64,000 nucleotides of DNA from Capillidium heterosporum (lineage: Eukaryota > Entomophthoromycota > Entomophthoromycetes > Entomophthorales > Capillidiaceae), in contig WBMQ01000006.1 of assembly GCA_016630905.1 (NCBI GenBank), positions 186,001-250,000 on the forward strand, given 5' to 3'. A program made the translations under genes and the position numbers. Positions 46,791-58,324 of this stretch are shown one piece after another (position 1 is the first letter of the stretch; each line of letters opens with the position of its first letter). The notes under the pieces are model-generated. The model was not told the DNA's origin, made no database searches, and saw only the letters and a program-made list of their open reading frames with translations.

Positions 46791-48300
46791 ATGAACGAGT
46801 ACTTTTACTCGGGGAAGAGTTTAGTCGACTTGTATGACACTACCAACTTTAGCACCAACATCAAAACTAAACTAGACTTGCACCAAACTATCAACATTGT
46901 CATAATCTCTATCCACGGTAAAAATAGCTATTCACAAATAGATTTAATAACTTTATCTAGGCTGGGGTAAACTATATTTTTATGTTTGCCTACCTACCCT
47001 TTCCAATTAGGACCTTTAGATTCGAGGTGCTCCACCACTTCCAACCTGATGGAAGCTAAGCTAAAACATTCTTATGAAGAGTTGTTTCCAAACTCAAACA
47101 TAGTAAAGTTTTAAATGGTTTCCTTTTAAAATTAATAATGCAAAAGTTTAGTTTCATAGTCAGTAGTACCGGTACAATTGAAGAACGGATAGATAGCATC
47201 TACTTGGATATACTCAACTGCCAACAGCAGATTACCAACAGTGATATAGTAACTTTTGTAGGACATAGCCAAGGCGCCGTAGTTGCGACCTTAACTTTGG
47301 CAAAATTGATTGAGAATAGTATCTTCCAAAAAAACCAAAATGTCAGCTTGTTGAGTTTAGCTGGCGTGCATGGCGGTACCTTTGAACCGAACAAGGTGAG
47401 TTTAAATAAAGCTACCGATCAACTATTTTCGCTGAACGTTGCACATGATCCGTTCACTTTGTTCTACAGAGCTAAAACTAATGTCGTGGTGGAGTATGGA
47501 GTGCGAATTATCTTGTATCATAGGTAAAGTCCTCTTTAAGGATATAGTTACTGACCTATTTTTAAATTATAAAGCTATGGCGACAGCTGTGTAAGTCTAG
47601 AAAGCTCGACTATGGGTTACCTATGCAACGACTTACAAAACGTAAGCTTTGGGTTGGTAGTCTCTACCAACTATTTGAAGAAATTGAAGTACGTGCATGA
47701 TTTTTGGTTGTTGGATCTGTTCAAAGTCTATCTGAAGGGCTTGAAATATAATGTAATTTGGCCTTCTAGTTTTGTAAAGATACTTCGTGAGGCTGAACCT
47801 ATATCCAGTCACCTTATAACCAACTTTCCCAAGAAGTTGGTTCACAGCTTCTTGACTGGCAGTAATATGCTAGACGTCGAGTTTATGGACAGGTTTCATT
47901 CAGAGCTATTGGAGTTGGATATCCCGTACAGGTAAATGTATATTTAGTGCTCAATATGCTTATTAAGCTCATTAGTAAAGCTGTAATTTGGTCTTCTTTA
48001 AACAGCAACGAACTGGTATCTAAAAGGTTGGACGAGGTTGAGATTTACTCCAGTGAAGTAGTGGAATCGGAGCCTAGCTACGAACTCTTATTAATTAACT
48101 TTATCCATTCGCGAATCGATCAGGTTAAAGATATCAATAATTTAAAGCCACAAATAGAGAGGTTTCAACTTTCCTTCAAAAGTTTCGTTGAAAAGGCCAT
48201 CTTTGACACACGACTGCAACTTCCTTCCTTTCAAACTTCAATTGGGTACCTGGATTGGTTACGAGTACTAGAAACCTTCAAAAAGGTGGTAAAAAGATGA
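46791..48300 (+). CDS. Lipase-like alpha/beta hydrolase with a possible 6-nt microexon
   Basis: Exons 46791-46917, 46961-46966, 47011-47102, 47147-47523, 47575-47931 and 47976-48300 join in frame to 427 residues. The six-base exon GCTGGG adds W and G to complete SIHGWGP, an oxyanion-type HGW motif. Skipping it also keeps the frame (SIHGPLD), so its use must be tested. The nucleophile elbow is FVGHSQGAVVA. YGDS-VSLESSTMG later recalls the acid-residue region of lipases. No signal peptide or membrane span is seen. I do not know the substrate. The gene ends 41 bp from the convergent MDM35 gene, and its TGA is followed at once by AATAAA. Confidence 0.7.
46961..46966 (+). other. Candidate 6-nt microexon (GCTGGG)
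   Basis: Flanked by a 43-nt intron ending ATCTAG and a 44-nt intron beginning GTAAAC and ending CAATTAG. Inclusion turns HG-P into HGWGP at the expected oxyanion site of the hydrolase. Confidence 0.55.
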
Positions 48301-48341
48301 AATAAATTTACAAATGAAACTTCAAACTTTTAAATTTCAAT

Positions 48342-49047
<706 letters not shown>

Positions 49048-49901
49048 ATGCTAACCGAAGAACTAAAACGAAATTTAGAAAGTTACGAACTATATATGAA
49101 CTCTTTAGAAGATCCATACAAAGGTAAATTTATATAACAACATTGCAATTAAAGTTTATATTGGAAAGTCAATTGGATTGAGTTACTGGAGGTGATCTAT
49201 TTATTACTAGGAAAAAGTTTAACTACCCATGTATTTAACTCTTTATTGAACAACTGGGGTAAATTTTTGTATTTAAATAGTTTATTCATGTATGTTTTTA
49301 GTTATACCTTTAGGAGAATGGGATGAGAATGATTTGATATTCAAGGTAGCTTTTATATTTGTTATTTAGCTCAACAGTCAACTAAGGTTATCGATAAATC
49401 GATTTATATTAGAGAGGTAGAAGAGGTAAAATATAGGATATTTGCTTTTATGGCTTATACTGGTTTACTAGGATGAGTTTAAATTGGAGTTAGCTTTGAA
49501 AGATAGTTCAGTAAGTTTATATTGGGTTGAAGGTATTGATTTAGTCTATTTTATTATGTTGGAATTGTAGACAGAAACTAGCAAACCCAAAGTTTACTTT
49601 TCCACTTGTAGGCTAAATGAGCCTTGCTACTGTAACTGCGATACCTTCTTCAAACTGTCGCTGCAGAACATAAGATATGCAAAGGTATATACATTTGCTA
49701 TATTCTCTTTATATTTATTTATTGTAGTGCCAACATCTCATTGCCTGTCAACTATACTTGCTAGTCGGAGATAAGTTGAACGAACCTATGCCTGAGTTGG
49801 ATTCAAATGTAGTTCCCATAGTCGACTACCCGTTATCTGATGGTGCTTACGACGCACTAGATGAAACTTTATTAGGTGTAGATCATAACCGAACTTTTTA
49901 A
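49048..49901 (+). CDS. SWS1: SWS1/ZSWIM7-like SWIM zinc-finger protein, seven exons
   Basis: Exons 49048-49123, 49169-49258, 49314-49345, 49378-49425, 49472-49510, 49571-49684 and 49728-49901 join in frame to 190 residues. Introns are 45, 55, 32, 46, 60 and 43 nt. The SWIM motif is C116-N-C118-D-T-F with C134-Q-H136, and the preceding STKVIDKSIYI lines up with the ATQALDLVD...SI segment of human ZSWIM7. SWS1 proteins, with a Rad51-paralogue partner, promote Rad51 filament assembly in homologous recombination (Shu complex). Several exons are only 32-48 nt, so the gene is easily missed by ORF scans. The 5' exon choices are my best fit; the SWIM exons are secure. Confidence 0.75.
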
Positions 49902-49971
49902 TTATTGCTATTTATAAATCAGAAATAAACTTGTACTCGTATATACTTTATTTGAAATGCTACGCTTACTA

Positions 49972-51324
49972 TTACTCTAACCCCAGCTTCCTCAATAGTA
50001 GTTTGAGGTAGGCAATAGACGGCATTGATTTTTGATAGGTTAGGGTAGTTTAAAAGGGAAAGGCCTAAATTTGTAATGAGTTAGTTGAGCTGGATAGTAA
50101 GAAATAGGCTACCAGTGATGCCAAATAGAGTATGAAATACGTCGCTGACGTTGTCGGGTCTATCAGAGAATCCACCTTGAATCGGGTCCTAACATAATTT
50201 TAATTACTATAGCTATATACAACTTACTTGGCAGCTTAAGATAAATGCGATCAACTTCTCTCGGTTAATCCAATGGATCTTCTTCAGCGTATGTAAGGAG
50301 GATAAAACCCACCACGAGTAGCATACCTAAGGATTAGAGATGAGTATTCAACATAGAATTCCAAGTAATTTACATCCTCCAATTTTTCTGGTCTACCGTT
50401 GAATCCACCACAAGGTAGTTGGCGTTCAGCCAGCCACCAACCTAAACTCTTATCCTCCACCTTGTCGAACTGGCTCGTCTCTAGCAATTCGGTTTGGTTT
50501 AAAATGGCAAAAGTAGATACGCAGCAGAATACTACAAAAAGTTAACTTTACACAGCAAAATTGGTAATACTTTGACCGGCATGCGATTCAGAATTGGGTA
50601 CGGCACCAAAACCCATATCGAAGTTCCTACACTCCAACAGAAATTCTACAACACTATCCAAATCTACACTGTCGAATTCTGCTTCCAATTGCAAAATTTC
50701 ATCTTTACTCATGGACTCCTTATCGTAGGTCAAAAAGTTGGCTTTGAGCAAACTTAAACTGGAGATGGCTGAGTAGGTAAACCTAGTGTCCAATTCACCA
50801 AATCTATCGCCGCAGTAACCACCACTCTTATGCTGTAGATCTTTAACGAACTGAACAGTCTTCTTGATATCTAAGTTTAGTTTTTTAAAACTAGTTTGGT
50901 AGATACATATCAGCTGTATGGCTGATAAAGTGTACAGGATATGGGCGTCATGATTTGGAGATCCTCCGAAGCCTCCACCTTTAAAAATAAAAAAGTTAGT
51001 TTCAGCTTAAAGTTTTGTAGACTACTTTTTTCATCATAACAGCTCTTTATGAAGGCTAGTATCTCCTCCTTATCATATAAGTTGGGTTGGTTTAGTAGGT
51101 AGGAAGCAGTTACCGACCAGTATATGGCTGATAGCTTCAAGTGTTCGCTATGCCAGTACTCTAGATTTTTATCTTGCTAATTTAAACATTCATTTACAAC
51201 TATTCATATTAAATCAAGTTACCTCATCCAAACTTTTCAAAAATCTAATATGATCTTCTGCCTTCAAAAGGTCTTGATTAGTTTCCTTTATGTCAGGTTG
51301 TTGGGTTTTTTGTGATGCTTCCAT
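49972..51324 (-). CDS. BET2: Rab geranylgeranyltransferase beta subunit
   Basis: Exons (minus) 51223-51324, 51026-51176, 50571-50978, 50374-50531, 50228-50326, 50113-50188, and a last exon from 50064. Introns are 39-48 nt. Prenyltransferase repeats are plain: [45 protein letters not shown]-type [28 protein letters not shown] (zinc Asp and Cys) and [19 protein letters not shown] (zinc His). With the alpha subunit and REP it attaches geranylgeranyl groups to Rab C-termini. After VYCLP the frame runs on to a stop at 49919, while a +1 reading gives [10 protein letters not shown] and stops at 49972, which looks more like the family's end. The 3' end is convergent with the SWS1-like gene. Confidence 0.9.
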
Positions 51325-52471
51325 ATTTGAGGTTGGTTAGCTTAGGTATTGAAGAATGGCTCTTTGGCAACTTTTAGTTTAGACTTTAGGTTTGGTTGGA
51401 TGTCATGGAAAATTTTGACCAATGGAAGCTGAGGATTTAGTGGTAAAATTGGTTGGAATAGAAGTTGAACAGATTTGGAGTGCAGTATAAATTTTCAATT
51501 TGGAATGGCAAACTTCACTAGCTACAAGGTGGAGAGTATCAAAGAGTTAGATAGATGTACATCGACGGACTACTACTTCAAATATATACTTTAAAAATCA
51601 AAGTCTCAATTACTTTAAATTGATGGCCAGTTGGAGGTTTCAAGGAGCTAGTATATTTTGTTTTCAGTGATTGATAATGGTTTTAAAGAGATAGGTGATC
51701 GAGAGTTAGGTTCTATATGATAGGGCTCAAATCGTTATTAAGAGCCTCAAAATCAAGTCTGTTTTAAGGCTAAATGATAAATGAAGCAACATTGAGCTGC
51801 CTACTTGTTTCTAAGTGAGGTATATTAGTTAGAAGGTAGGTATCTATACTTAGTACATCATAAAAACATAGATTAGAGCTTGAAAATGACAACTATTTAA
51901 CCAAAATTTGTCCAAGGTACATAGCAGCTTTTTCTATGAGACCTTAATTTGAACGTATATATTGAGACTACTTTGTATATACATGTAAATACATCCTGAA
52001 ATCAAAGATTAAAATAAGGATTTTATAAACCAACTATTTCGATAAATCAATAACCGATTGTATATTTGCAAAGGGAAAGTTGAAATTAGTCTACACTAAC
52101 TACAGGTTTCAAAGGAAAGTACAAAGAAGTGTTAAAAACTAAATGATATAGATATGCTACATACACTATCAGGTTAACATTAACAGCCAGTTGATGTACA
52201 AGTTCAATACCCTTTATTATACTTTCAGTCAGCAGCTACTATAAGCTTTAATACTCGGTACTACCCTTATTAACTTGACAGGTGTAAAGTTTGAGACTGG
52301 TATGCAGCTAAGAATGAAAAAGTTGGGTTCGGTATCGGAGTTACACTGATGTACTCTTGGAGAAGCAATTTTACATTGATATCTGTCAGGTTCTTAACTT
52401 TTTCCAGTTCAACTACCAAATACCTTGTAAAGTAACATCAAAGGATAAGTATTTCATTTAAAAAACAAATG
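51325..52471. other. Intergenic, nothing recognised
   Basis: About 1.1 kb of AT-rich sequence upstream of BET2 and downstream of the kinase gene. No gene seen. Confidence 0.5.
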
Positions 52472-53378
52472 TTACTTAAGGTTGACCTTCAGACACTTGT
52501 TGTTTTTGCGCGCCTCTTCAATCAACCAAGTTTTGTGGACAGAACTTATTAGGTAGGAGACGACATCGATATGTAGATATTCAAATACTTTAAATAAGGT
52601 ATCGAAGCTATGGTTGAAATCGTACTCCACCATGAGAAATTGAGTTCTTTCCTTGGTAGATTTGTCAAAGTTGAATGCATTCGATTGGCTATTAAATTCT
52701 TGATGGAAAAGTAAAAGTTCACGCTTAGCACTTGTAAAAGAATCAGAACCGTGGAATCCATTATAAGATTTGGTTCTACCTACTTTTGCCCTCAGACTAG
52801 TAAAAATAGGGCTTCAATTGAAAAGGCTTTGGTATATGTAGGTACCTGTTAGGAGCTACTTCTTTGGCCTGGATAGGGTCGGTTGGTCCTATAAGCTGGC
52901 GCCAAGCCTGAAAGGCATCTATACCTTTAAGCTTTAAAATTATCACTTTACCACTACAAAATGTTATAGGTTTATTAAAATAATGCTGAAAATAAATACC
53001 TCAAGATGTAACTCTTCAAGTCATCAAAGTAATTGCGCCCTACATGCTCCTGATAGAGTTCATCAACTTTCTTGTCGTCCAGTTGCACTTTCTTGATGCT
53101 TACTATTTTCAAGCTGGGTTGTTTTCTAATAGTGTCGAAGATAAGTTCCAACTTGTCGTCACGTACACTATCCGGTTTTAACATGCCAAAAGTCAGCTAA
53201 AATTTCAGTTAGTTAAAGGTGAGCCAAATATATTTACGTATTGGTAACATAGCCCATCTACCACAGAGTGTTGGTAAAGTTGGTCAGGTAGGTTGAGGCA
53301 TAGTGGTTGCAGCAGTAGTTTCGGTTGGTTGTAGAGGACTGCAAGTATCAGAAAAACACTTCCCAAAAACTTCAACAT
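52472..53378 (-). CDS. Nucleoside diphosphate kinase with a signal peptide
   Basis: Exons 53238-53378, 53000-53196, 52846-52953 and 52472-52796 (introns 41, 46 and 49 nt) join to 256 residues. The family's active-site set is complete: KPDS at 54-57, LYQEHVGRNYF at 94-104, WRQLIGPTDP at 130-139, SLRAKVG at 149-155, and YNGFHGSDS with the phospho-accepting His164. The first exon encodes a hydrophobic start (FLGSVFLILAVLY) that looks like a signal peptide, then about 30 residues with two cysteines before the kinase fold. A C-terminal extension of about 75 residues ends in NNKCLKVNLK. Ordinary kinases of this family are about 150 residues and cytosolic, so this is a secretory or luminal form. It is divergent from the RNase-kappa-like gene, 226 bp apart. 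Confidence 0.85.
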
Positions 53379-53604
53379 TTCAAAGTGTTATCGCTCTTGT
53401 TTGTTGTACTTTTCATTTAGTGGGAAATCTAGCACAACCCTCACCTTCTATTGGACAGTTTTAACCTGAAATGAACGGTTGCTGAATCGCCAACTTTAAG
53501 GCAAATAAGCCTGGCTAAATATTCGATTCTATCTTTAGTTCTTCCATCCACCTCTTAAACGCAACACCCCAGTTTAATATCCAACACCAGCTCAACCTCC
53601 AAAT

Positions 53605-53973
53605 ATGAGTCGCTTAATAGTCATGAGTCAGTTCAACAGTGCCTTCTTCTCTGTCATCAGTTTCGTTGGCATATTCTTTCTAGTAATTATCCACTCTTAC
53701 TTCCATTTACCTAATGCTTTTTAAAAGGGAACCTTAGGTTACTTGTTCGATATTGACCACCCTTCGTTCACTGAGACCGTCAGCTTCACTCAAGACCACA
53801 AGTCAGTTGCCAAAAGTTGTTACCAAGCCGCCACCTTCTACGCCGCATTCTTTGTATTCTGTGGTTTCCAGGTAAATACTAGGATGTTTGGAATATGATC
53901 AATGTTGACATGCTTTTTTATATTTTAGCTCTATGCTCATAGCAGAAAGAACAACAGCTCGGTACGACTTTAA
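53605..53973 (+). CDS. RNase-kappa-like small membrane protein (V-ATPase subunit f)
   Basis: Exons 53605-53682, 53728-53871 and 53929-53973 (introns 45 and 57 nt) join to 88 residues. Intron 1 removes an apparent in-frame TAA. Two membrane spans are seen: FSVISFVGIFFLGTLGYLF and AATFYAAFFVFCGFQLYA. Between them lies an acidic loop with a conserved S/C-Y pattern (AKSCYQAA), as in animal RNASEK, now known as a subunit of the V-ATPase membrane sector. It would act in the acidification of endosomes or vacuoles. It shares a short divergent upstream region with the luminal nucleoside diphosphate kinase. Confidence 0.75.
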
Positions 53974-56900
53974 GCTGTCAAGATTTAGTTGATGAATACC
54001 TTTAGTTAAGTAAATTGATTTATTCTGTTGTTTAAGTGGAGTGCACTTTTATAATAGGATTAAATCAAACTTTATATTATATATAATATTTCGTAAATAC
54101 TGTTGTTATTTTTTGCTTTTTGTCGTACTATGAGTTAAGTTTTCACTTAAGCCACATTGGTGTTTACTCAATGCTAACAAATGAAGTAAACAACATCAAC
54201 CTATTTTCACATCTTATATAATGTATGACATCTGCAATAGTTATAGATCAAAATAAACCAAATATTTAGGAATTATCTATAGCTTTCATCAAGAGCAAGG
54301 AATACGTTGGTAAAACTTTAGTAAACTGATAATATGTCTAAAAAGTTCATCCAGTAAGTTATGATATATTACTTATATTATACCAAGGATATGATTAGAT
54401 TATCAACTATCAGCATAGTATCGTTAGAAGTACATATCTACCACAACAGAGATAAAGAATAAGCATAGCGGTACTAATCCAGAACTAAACAATAACTTAG
54501 GTAGCGTTAGAATTCGGATAGCCAACATTTTGGTAAGGTAATCCAACTACACATTGGATTGAGATGCTTTAAAATAGGATTCGAAAAGCCAAATGGATGT
54601 AGATCTAGTAGTTACAGGAGCCGTTAAGTTTCAAGTTCTACTAATCTTTGACTCAGCTGCCAATCCATATTACTAACGTAGTTTCTTGTTTTTAATGAGC
54701 TTTTGAGTAGTGGCCAAGGTCTAAGGAAGTTCCACCTTGGAACTACAATTCGATTATTAGCAAACTTTTCTCATGGCTATAAATATATTCTCTAGATTGG
54801 AAGCTAATAACTCTTAAATCTCTTTACTCTTCTATCTTCATAAGCTTTTAAGGGCGTACATATAGTACTGGTATCAAATTAGATGTTAATGTTAGTATTA
54901 TTAAGTTTTCTAAATAACTATACATTTCAATCCTATAGTTATTTTAATTAGATATCATATAAATACATCGATTCAAATCTTCATTTATATATCTTAATCA
55001 TTCGATTGAAAGATTAGTTGGACTACCATCTCCATCCTACGACTTATTAAATTCCTATCTGTAAGTTAGTTTCAAAACATAGTTGTTATGATTAGCATGA
55101 TCTCTGTCTATATTCCTTTGCTAATTTTGGTGCTTAGCCCCTTTTTTATACTATATTGTATTGTATTTTGATAAAATATTTTCTCATGGATTCAAAGCAG
55201 TAGAAAATTACAATGCTAAGCTTAACGAATAATCGTTTTACAAATCCAATCATTAACTTTAATAGCCGTGTCGACATATTAGAACAGATACAATTTATAA
55301 ATTTACAACACAATATTCTATGTATAGAAAAGTTTTTACAAGTAGGATTAGATATTAGCTTTTCTAGCTATATTCCCTTTATAAATAATAGGCACGAATT
55401 TAAGGAATGATGTGGCATGCAATTCCTATCGATACAAATCAGGCGTTGATTTAACAAGACAAAAAGTATACTTTGCCAGATGAAACTAGAAATGGCAATA
55501 AAGTATAAAATCGTGAACAATGCTTAACTAAATGGCCGCCTATTAATTCCAATGTGGTTACCAAAATTATTCCAGCCCATATAAGCAAGATAAATCAACC
55601 TTATCTAAAAATACTTATAGGCCTCAAGGCTAGTAAAATCTGTAGAGTATCAAGTATGCATCACCGCATTTCGACAAAAGCTATTCACCAACTACCAGGA
55701 AAGTACCGTCGCTATAATAAGCAAGCGACCGAATCTTCTATAAGTGAAGTAAATGCTAATTCAAACATATACAAACATTATGCTCCTCAACAGCTCCTTA
55801 ATCTCCTCCTTCCAGGTCCTTGCAGTTGCAATTCCAAGCATTGCCTATATAAATTTAATAACGGAGGGATATACCAATTGGCGTAAGTTGCAAATTTGTA
55901 ACGGAACGTAGTGTCCAATTATCCTATATACCAGCAAACTAACTTTTAGTGGTAGAAAATTTGCTTGGATGGCCCCTTAGTCGGCATCGGTAAAAATATC
56001 TACTTTAAAAGTAAAGATTTATGTTTGAGAGGTCAGCGTGTGCAGAAGTGAAAATAAATGTAAATGTAAATGCTGGCATGGAAATCTATATACTTTAGAG
56101 TTTACCAAGTAGTATATACGTATATGTTTATTACGCCTTTCGAGGCTTTTGCAAGTGTTCATAAGGTGGTGTACATACCTTTGTATTTCCGCCTCTTCAT
56201 GTGATAGCATGCTGAGATAGGTGGCGTTTCAAATATGTTGTCCAAGTAAGTTCCACCTTTCACATTAGCTTTATGTTAATTAGCAGCTACATATATGGAC
56301 AGATGGGCTTGCAATTAACATTTTTGGTGGGTTCACGTCTCATATATGGCCATTTCAAAAGTTTCTAGATCAGATATTGGTAATTAAGTATAAACTTTGC
56401 CATGCTATTACTGTTAAAATGCTTTTAATACGATTATAAAAGCTTGCTAGATGCAGACTAGGTCTCACTCGAGGTATAGTTTGTATTAACTAGGTCCACT
56501 ATAGACGAATCATATACCATGCCGACGCCAGGTAAGCTAGCAAGAAACCTTGGTATCAGTATGGGAATGTATATAGTTGGCATGTCGCTATACATACTAA
56601 AACGTCAGTCCTCCGTATAGTTTTGAAATTTTCAAGCTGTACTTTGCTTTCTTTAAAGTATAATTGGAGTGTCCAAAAACGCTTTTAGCAGCTGAGGCGT
56701 ATATGAAACTTCACATAGGTAGCTATATTCATATACCCAACGTAAATGGAACGAAGGTACGCGGTACAAATATATACTTTTTTAGTAAGCATGTTAATTG
56801 CAGTCCCTATAGTAGTCGAACTATGGTAGCATGATGCTGGATTCTAAACAGCACCTTTTCATACTTTACAGCTTTGACTCGAACATCACATCAAACTTGG

Positions 56901-58160
56901 ATCAGGAAGTCCCGAGCCTCCAAAAGATCCCTATCAAAACTAATGTATGAGCTAGAATGAAAGCTTTAATATGTAATGTATTTTAATATATTGTGATAAA
57001 GCATCCATTTCATATAGCCCCTTTCCCCAAATATTACTTTATTGGGATGCTATATTAATTTTGCTTTCGAACTACATCAGGCAATTCATCTATTAGCTGA
57101 CTCTGATCTTCCAACCTTTTGTTCCAATAGAAGCTTGGAAACTGGGAGGCCGAGTCCAAAATTTGGGGGAGAAAGGTATTTTTAGCTCGTGTGCCAAGCA
57201 AAAGGCCAGTTTCTATCGGGTTATCATCAATATATTATCCAGGTTTCGATAGTGCATTTCCAAAGCTGTGTCTTAGCCTTAAATGCACTAGTTATATTCA
57301 AATTCCGGTTTTTCAATAGTGAAGCTGCAGCTAATAAGCGTATAAATCCGATAAAGCTTTACTCGAAGGTGTAGTTGCTAAGACATAGGCGACGAATGGG
57401 CCTTGCCATAGCTTTCAATGCCCTTTTATAGTAACTTGAGATATATGGTTTTTTGAATGCTTGTACGATTTGAATCGTAAAGTTAAACCTTATAAATTCT
57501 CCACATGGTCCCTTAAATAGTTTTCAAAAGAGATGGGTAGGTTCCAAATTCCAACTTTTGAAGCTGAAGTTTATGCGTCCCACTTTGACTGCTTTTACAG
57601 CTTGGACGCTAGATGAGTAATCAGCATACAAGGTAGGTAAAACCGGTATACATCCAAAGCTTAAAGATGGCTATATAGACGTCATCGCCTTTTCAGTACA
57701 AGTTCGGACCAGGTCTTAAAGTTGAACGGGGAGTAAAATACATGACAATGTAAAACAGTACGGAATCTAGATACCGAAATACATTGTAGAGCTTATTGCA
57801 ATACCTTAACTCAATCAAGTTAAACAAATTAATACAACTTGTGGCCAATAGATGGCCTTAGAACGCCAGGCCATTGGCCCAAGAGTCTATATTTCAAAGG
57901 CTAAGCATGTCTAATTATGAAAAAGCTACATAAGTCTGAGCACCAACAAGATTTAAGGGTAGGCCAATACTTAAATAGCCTTTCCAAATAGTTAACTATT
58001 AGGGGCTAGAAATAAAAAAATAAGTTTCGCAGAAAGAGCTGAAAGTTTGGAGAATGGTGGGTACTAAGGTAAAGTTGGCCTTATAAAGTTAATTTGGATA
58101 GGAAAGAAAAAGCCCCTAGCTCGACTTCCATCTAGGTACTTTAAAAATATACATTCACCC
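53974..58160. other. Long gene-poor stretch upstream of the Msn2-like gene
   Basis: About 4.2 kb. Two frames (55213-55410 and 55554-55886) lack any recognisable domain. A pair of possible exons lies at 54440-54674 (separate entry). Otherwise I see nothing. A long regulatory region for the zinc-finger gene is plausible. Confidence 0.4.
54440..54674 (+). other. Possible 3' exons of an unrecognised gene
   Basis: An open stretch SGTNPELNNNLGSVRIRIAN ends at ATTTTG, followed by a 45-nt intron-like segment (GTAAGG...AAATAG), and then DSKSQMDVDLVVTGAVKF and QVLLIFDSAANPYY to a stop. The join keeps the frame. I could not connect it to an upstream start: an ATG with a GTAAGT donor at 54334 is in another phase. 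It may be a real short gene, a decayed one, or chance. Confidence 0.3.
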
Positions 58161-58166
58161 TACTTG

Positions 58167-58175
58167 TATAAATAG
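58167..58175 (+). promoter_or_regulatory. TATA box of the Msn2-like gene
   Basis: TATAAATAG about 150 bp before the ATG at 58325, leaving a 5' leader of roughly 120 nt. Confidence 0.55.
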
Positions 58176-58324
58176 ACCCACGTTCCCTCCAGGTCTCCTA
58201 TATTTTACCTACCTACCAAAATCTACTTTTGCTTCGTTGCCTTTCTAACACATCAACAAAACTTGGATACATAAAATTCAAGTGTTGGAACTTAATATAC
58301 AAACTTCTACAGCCTTAATCTTAA

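Noticed and set aside
53605-53760. In-frame TAA in the RNase-kappa-like gene, as a hint of stop-codon reassignment
   Set aside because: The stop lies in a 45-nt intron (53683-53727, GTAATT...AAAAG) whose removal gives a continuous, family-like sequence (GIFFLGTLGYLF).
55554-55886. 110-codon frame with a CSCNSKHC-like cysteine cluster
   Set aside because: A single cluster in an otherwise featureless peptide in AT-rich DNA; no zinc-finger spacing and no family resemblance.
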